Positions 54,082-57,514 of a stretch of 57,514 nucleotides of DNA are shown piece after piece. The position numbers and the translations under genes are program-made. How positions within the stretch are numbered: position 1 is the stretch's first letter; the number at the start of each line of letters is the position of its first letter. The notes beneath the pieces were generated by a model, which was given only the letters and a program-made list of their open reading frames with translations, was not told where the DNA came from and ran no database searches. Source of the stretch: Rhodobacter calidifons (lineage in GTDB: Bacteria > Pseudomonadota > Alphaproteobacteria > Rhodobacterales > Rhodobacteraceae). The stretch lies in contig NZ_JAANHS010000017.1 in the NCBI RefSeq assembly GCF_011174775.1, positions 1-57,514 on the forward strand. The letters run 5' to 3'.

Positions 54082-55293
54082 TCAGCGTGCGGCGATATGT
54101 GCGGCGAGCCTTTCGGCATCCTTCCAGGCGCCCCAGATGAAGGCCGATCCGCGGCAGGACAGCCAGGGCAACCCGATGAAGTAGAGCCCGGGCACCTCGG
54201 AGACCCCATCCTGGTGGCGGGGACGCCCGTCTTCGCGGCAGATGTCCATGTCGATCCAGCCGAAATCCAGGCGGAAGCCGGTGGCCCAGATCACCGTGCG
54301 GATGCCGGCCTCTGCCAGATTCAGGGTAAGCCGGGGGTGGGTCACGCAGTCCGGCAGCGGAAGCAGCCTTCGCGCCTCGGGCTCTTCGGGCAGGTCCAGC
54401 CCGTGGGCGGCGACATAGGCATCGGCCTCGTCCAGCACCGAGAGGTAGTTCCGATCTCCCGCCTCGATGTTGCGGCGCAGGTCATCGGCAAGGTGCAGCA
54501 CTCCGTCGCGGCAGTCTCCAGCCCGGCCCAGCAGCGTGACGCCAAGACCTGCAAGGCGGCGGAAGTCCATCGTGTGCCCGCCATAGGCGCCCGAGACGGC
54601 GATGGTGACATGTTCGGTCCCCGGCGTGGGCGCCTTCATGTCCCACTTGCCAAGCTTGCCCAGCCACCAGACGAAATCCTTGCCGCGATAGCGGCGCGGC
54701 GGGCGGTCGTGCGGGCCGATGGACAGATAGGTGCGGCGGCCCGCCCGGACCAGTTCCTCGGCGATCTGCGCCCCCGAGGACCCGGCGCCGACGACCAGCA
54801 CCGCGCCTGCGGGAAGCGCGTCTGGATTGCGGTAGCGGCAGGAATGCAGCTGGGTGATCGTGGGGTCGGAAATGACGGTCGGGATCACCGGAACCTGGAA
54901 GGGGCCGGTGGCGACGACCACGTTGCGGGCCAGGATCGGCCCGCCGCCGGTCGCGGCGCGAAAGCCGCCCTCCGCGCGCTCCAGCCGTGTCACCTCGACC
55001 CCGGTGCGGATCGGCAGGGCGCGGTCCTCGGCGAAGCGCTGGAAATAGTCGGCGACGGCCTCTTTCGGGGCGAAGGCTTCGGGGTCGATCCCCTCGAACT
55101 CGGCTTCGGGAAAGCGGTCATGCCAGGCGGGGCCGTTGGCCACCAGGCTGTCCCAGCGCCAGCTCCGCCAGCGTTCGGCGATGCGGTCGCGTTCGAGGAC
55201 GAGATGCGGGATGCCGTGCTTCTGGAGGTGGGAGGAAGTCGCGATCCCCGCCTGACCGCCGCCGATGACTAGGGTATGGGTGGTCTCGGTCAC
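54082..55293 (-). CDS. Flavin-containing monooxygenase-like FAD/NADPH oxidoreductase
   Basis: 403 residues from GTG 55293 (ribosome site AGGGCAGGA). FAD-binding VIGGGQAGIATSSHL at the N-terminus. A second Rossmann motif VVGAGSSGAQIAEEL near residue 165 for NADPH, and WATGFRLDF near the end, which is the conserved ATG motif of the class. It belongs with FMO/CzcO-like enzymes that hydroxylate soft nucleophiles or make C-N and C-S oxidations. The substrate is unknown. It is convergent with hppD, separated by 65 bases. Confidence 0.88.
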   Translation of the reverse strand: MTETTHTLVIGGGQAGIATSSHLQKHGIPHLVLERDRIAERWRSWRWDSLVANGPAWHDRFPEAEFEGIDPEAFAPKEAVADYFQRFAEDRALPIRTGVEVTRLERAEGGFRAATGGGPILARNVVVATGPFQVPVIPTVISDPTITQLHSCRYRNPDALPAGAVLVVGAGSSGAQIAEELVRAGRRTYLSIGPHDRPPRRYRGKDFVWWLGKLGKWDMKAPTPGTEHVTIAVSGAYGGHTMDFRRLAGLGVTLLGRAGDCRDGVLHLADDLRRNIEAGDRNYLSVLDEADAYVAAHGLDLPEEPEARRLLPLPDCVTHPRLTLNLAEAGIRTVIWATGFRLDFGWIDMDICREDGRPRHQDGVSEVPGLYFIGLPWLSCRGSAFIWGAWKDAERLAAHIAAR

Positions 55294-55398
55294 TGGTCCT
55301 GCCCTTCGGCCTTCCGGGCCACCACGCGCGGCGCCTTGATTGGGGTGTTGCAAATCAATGGCTTGTCCGTGAGCGTCAAGAGAATCTTCATCTTTTGC

Positions 55399-56070
55399 CT
55401 ACTCATCCCCCGGAACTCCGTATGAGGGGGCCTGGGTCGGGTTCTCGGCGCGCTGGACATAGGCGGCCATCTGGGGGGCATAGATGTCCCAGGCGGTGCG
55501 CAGCATGCCGATCGGGTCCTCGGCCCAGTCGATGCGGAGGTCCACCAGCGGCCAGTCCAGCCGATCGGCCAACTTCAGACCGGCCGAGTGGACCGGCCCG
55601 GCCTCGCCACCCGCCGCAAGCCCGGCCTCCAGCGCCTGCATCAGCCGCTCGGCCAGGTGGCCGGTCGCGGTGGTGAAGGCCCGGACCATGGCCATCGGCA
55701 CCAGCGCGTCGGACAGAAGGTTGCCCCCCGCCGCGCAATCGGTGGCCTGCGCCTCGCCCCAGAGGCCCAGCACCTGCCGCCCGGAATGGATCGCGGTCCG
55801 GCCCGCGGCGTCCACCACCAGCAGCTGGCGGTAGTCGATATGCGGACGGCCATCGGTCACCTGCGCCAGAGCCTCGCTGGCCGGCAGTCCCAGCGCCAGC
55901 CGGTCCAGCAGCAGCGGGCCAAGGGCGGGGTCGGTGACGTTCTGGCTTGCAACGGCCCCGACGCCCGCGCGCACATGCGCACAGCGCGCCGCGACGGCAG
56001 GGGAGGAGGACGCAATGGCAATTCCGAACTGCCCGGTCCGGGCGCAGCGGGCGACGATGGAAAAGGTCAT
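55399..56070 (-). CDS. DUF1028 protein (Ntn-hydrolase-like)
   Basis: 223 residues from ATG 56070, overlapping the RidA stop (ATGA). Family marks: MTFSIVARCARTGQFGIAIASSSPAVAARCAHVRAG at the N-terminus, SQNVTDPALGP, and GNLLSDALVPMAMVRAF. Structures place DUF1028 in the Ntn-hydrolase-like fold, but the substrate is not settled. It is often found with RidA proteins, as here. Confidence 0.92.
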   Translation of the reverse strand: MTFSIVARCARTGQFGIAIASSSPAVAARCAHVRAGVGAVASQNVTDPALGPLLLDRLALGLPASEALAQVTDGRPHIDYRQLLVVDAAGRTAIHSGRQVLGLWGEAQATDCAAGGNLLSDALVPMAMVRAFTTATGHLAERLMQALEAGLAAGGEAGPVHSAGLKLADRLDWPLVDLRIDWAEDPIGMLRTAWDIYAPQMAAYVQRAENPTQAPSYGVPGDE

Positions 56071-56489
56071 GCCTCGTCGTCCGGGATCACGGCGGTTCCG
56101 TCGATCTCCACTAGCCAGGAGGGCCGGGCAAGCGCCGTCACCACGACGCCGGTCGAGACCGGATGCACACCCCTGATGTATTCGCCCATGGTCCGGTAGA
56201 CCGCCTCGCGGTGGCGGACATCGGTCAGATAGACCACGATCTTGCACAGATGTTCCATCCGGCCGCCGACCTCTTCCAGAAGCTGGCGGATGTTCTGCAT
56301 GACCTTGTGGGTCTGTTCGACTGGATCATGGCTGCCGATGTCCTGCGCCGTGTCCAGGTCCTGCGGGCACTGCCCGCGCAGGAACACGATGCGGCCCCGG
56401 GCGACGACGGCCTGAGCGAGGTCGTTGTCCAGCTTCTGCTCGGGATAGGTGTCGCGGGTGTTGAACTTGCGGTGGCGGAAATGGGTCAT
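56067..56489 (-). CDS. RidA-family (YjgF) protein
   Basis: 140 residues from ATG 56489. The RidA fold has VFLRGQCPQDLD in place of the usual G-Q-x-P segment, KVMQNIRQLLEEVGGRMEHLCKIVVYLTDVRHRE and the C-terminal WLVEIDGTAVIP. The usual active-site Arg/Glu region looks altered compared with canonical RidA, so enamine deaminase activity is not assured. It is coupled to the DUF1028 gene. Confidence 0.9.
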   Translation of the reverse strand: MTHFRHRKFNTRDTYPEQKLDNDLAQAVVARGRIVFLRGQCPQDLDTAQDIGSHDPVEQTHKVMQNIRQLLEEVGGRMEHLCKIVVYLTDVRHREAVYRTMGEYIRGVHPVSTGVVVTALARPSWLVEIDGTAVIPDDEA

Positions 56490-56691
56490 CCTGGGTCCTG
56501 CGGGCCGTGGCGGCGGGTGAATCGAGCGCGTTCCGCGCAAGCCCGTGTCGCGTCTCTGTGCCTGCGGCACAACCGGCTCGGGCCGCGCCTCCGGCGGGTG
56601 TCATGGCGGACAGATGAAACCACGAAGGACGCCATGGCAAGGGCCATGTCGCGTCGCAGGCTGCGGCGGGATCAACCGGGCGGGGTCAGCC

Positions 56692-57390
56692 CTAGATGTC
56701 CAGTCCGGCCTTCGGGCGGGGTTCGCTGGGCAGCTCTCCCGTGGCCAGGTAAAGCGCCTGTTCGGCGATGGTCGTGGCATGGTCGCCGGCGCGTTCGATG
56801 TTCTTTGCGATGAAATGCAGATGCATCGAGGGGCCGATGTTGGCCGGGCTTTCCATCATGTAGGTGAAAAGCGAGCGGAACAGCGTGTTGTACATCTGGT
56901 CGATGTCCAGATCGCGCTTGCGCACCGAGGCGGCAAGGGCCGCGTCCTTCTGCACCAGGGCCCGGCTGGCTTCCTCCAGCATGCGCACGACCAGGGTCGC
57001 CATGCGCCGGATCGTGCCTGCATGGCCTTCGACCGGGGCCGACTGCGGCAGGACACGGGTGCGCTTGGCGACGTTCTTGGCATAGTCGCCCACGCGTTCC
57101 AGGCTGTGCGCGGCGCGCATGACCGCCAGTAGCCGCCGCAGATCGACCGCGGTGGGGGCACGGCGGGCGATGATGCTGGCGGCTTCCATCTGGATGAACT
57201 CTTCCAGCTCGTCGATGGCGCGGTCTGACGCGATCACCCGGTCGGCGGCGGCCAGATCCAGGCTTTCCAGCGCCTTGGCCGCATCGGTCAGCGCGGTTTC
57301 GGCCAGCCCGGACAGGCGGATGAAATGGGCCTGAAGGGCTTCGAGGTCGCGGTCGAAGGCCGCCATGATATGCTGGTCGCGGTCGGTCAT
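56692..57390 (-). CDS. phoU: Phosphate-transport regulator PhoU
   Basis: 232 residues from ATG 57390 (a GTG lies one codon before). Two three-helix bundles with the metal-binding E/DxxxD motifs in the segments DYAKNVAKRT and ERAGDHATTIAEQALYL. It links the Pst transporter with the PhoR kinase to repress the Pho regulon at high phosphate. It follows pstB by 11 bases, as is usual. Confidence 0.97.
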   Translation of the reverse strand: MTDRDQHIMAAFDRDLEALQAHFIRLSGLAETALTDAAKALESLDLAAADRVIASDRAIDELEEFIQMEAASIIARRAPTAVDLRRLLAVMRAAHSLERVGDYAKNVAKRTRVLPQSAPVEGHAGTIRRMATLVVRMLEEASRALVQKDAALAASVRKRDLDIDQMYNTLFRSLFTYMMESPANIGPSMHLHFIAKNIERAGDHATTIAEQALYLATGELPSEPRPKAGLDI

Positions 57391-57401
57391 CACGACGCTC
57401 C

Positions 57402-57514
57402 TTAGCCGATCCGTCCGGTGATGTAGGATTCGGTCCTGGGGTCCTTCGGGGTGGTGAAGATCTGCGTCGTGTCGCCGTATTCCACCAGATTGCCCAGGTG
57501 GAAGAAGGCCGTCT
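57402..57514 (-). CDS. pstB: Phosphate ABC transporter ATPase PstB, C-terminal end only
   Basis: The window stops inside the gene; the last 36 residues are visible ([19 protein letters not shown] ... ESYITGRIG). This matches the PstB C-terminus closely. Position directly before phoU supports it. Confidence 0.93.
   Translation of the reverse strand, partial: TAFFHLGNLVEYGDTTQIFTTPKDPRTESYITGRIG

Noticed and set aside
1-57514. A mobile element, prophage or defence island
   Set aside because: I found no transposase, integrase, restriction, toxin-antitoxin or phage gene, and composition looks even along the window. The interest here lies in the repeats and the malyl-CoA module.

Overview
The window is a stretch of GC-rich bacterial chromosome (roughly two-thirds G+C) with densely packed housekeeping genes. 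Gene content and protein resemblances point to an alphaproteobacterium of the Rhodobacteraceae (Rhodobacter/Gemmobacter/Paracoccus-like). Indicators are the yfgM-like/bamB/der order, yajC-secD-secF followed by a Mth938-type protein, an aerobic CobS/CobT cobaltochelatase pair, a serine-cycle type malyl-CoA module, and palindromic intergenic repeats. I saw no transposase, integrase, phage gene, plasmid gene or CRISPR array. The genus is inferred from remembered resemblances, not from a search.

Layout. 1-9.3 kb: the end of a LysM protein, an ArsR regulator divergent from an Atm1-type ABC exporter, a TPR_21 membrane protein, bamB and der, then a TspO/MBR-like membrane protein and serS on the other strand. 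9.5-12.9 kb: yajC-secD-secF and a small Mth938-type protein. 13.2-19.5 kb: a C1/glyoxylate module. A LuxR-type response regulator and malyl-CoA lyase run leftward; a class V aminotransferase, malate thiokinase mtkA-mtkB and a D-2-hydroxyacid dehydrogenase run rightward from a shared 259-bp control region. A CAU-anticodon tRNA follows. 19.7-24.4 kb: purM-purN, a DUF454 protein, RNase D, a lipoprotein, sufE and a DUF427 protein. 24.4-33.3 kb: an aminopeptidase P, cobT, an NADPH-dependent FMN reductase, a lipoprotein nuclease overlapping cobS, a J-domain protein, bolA, and a Zur-box-controlled COG0523 GTPase with a small partner. 33.5-45.7 kb: malate synthase G, an ArsR-SRPBCC pair, photolyase with a 54-aa DUF2256 partner, pepN, a lytic transglycosylase-like lipoprotein, an unrecognised 402-aa protein, gatB and a DUF4177 protein. 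45.7-57.5 kb: a HisC-like aminotransferase, a DUF1992 protein, valS, an ABA4-like/membrane-protein pair divergent from a TetR regulator, an Lrp regulator divergent from hppD, a flavin monooxygenase-like enzyme, DUF1028-RidA, phoU and the end of pstB.

How genes work together. The clearest pathway unit is 13.2-19.5 kb. MtkAB activates malate to malyl-CoA, the lyase splits it to acetyl-CoA and glyoxylate, the aminotransferase would use glyoxylate, and the dehydrogenase would reduce hydroxypyruvate to glycerate. Malate synthase G, 14 kb away, can undo the first two steps, so the two sets presumably respond to different signals. Other local logic is regulator-target pairing across divergent promoters (ArsR/Atm1, TetR/ABA4-like, Lrp/hppD) and a Zur operator over the zinc-type GTPase.

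The less expected content lies in non-coding or repeat structure. There is a palindromic repeat translated inside valS. A three-hairpin element occurs twice between convergent genes with a compensatory base-pair change, one copy supplying the end of the tetR-like gene. A second family of GC-rich palindromes abuts stop codons, and an 11-G tract sits just before a start codon.
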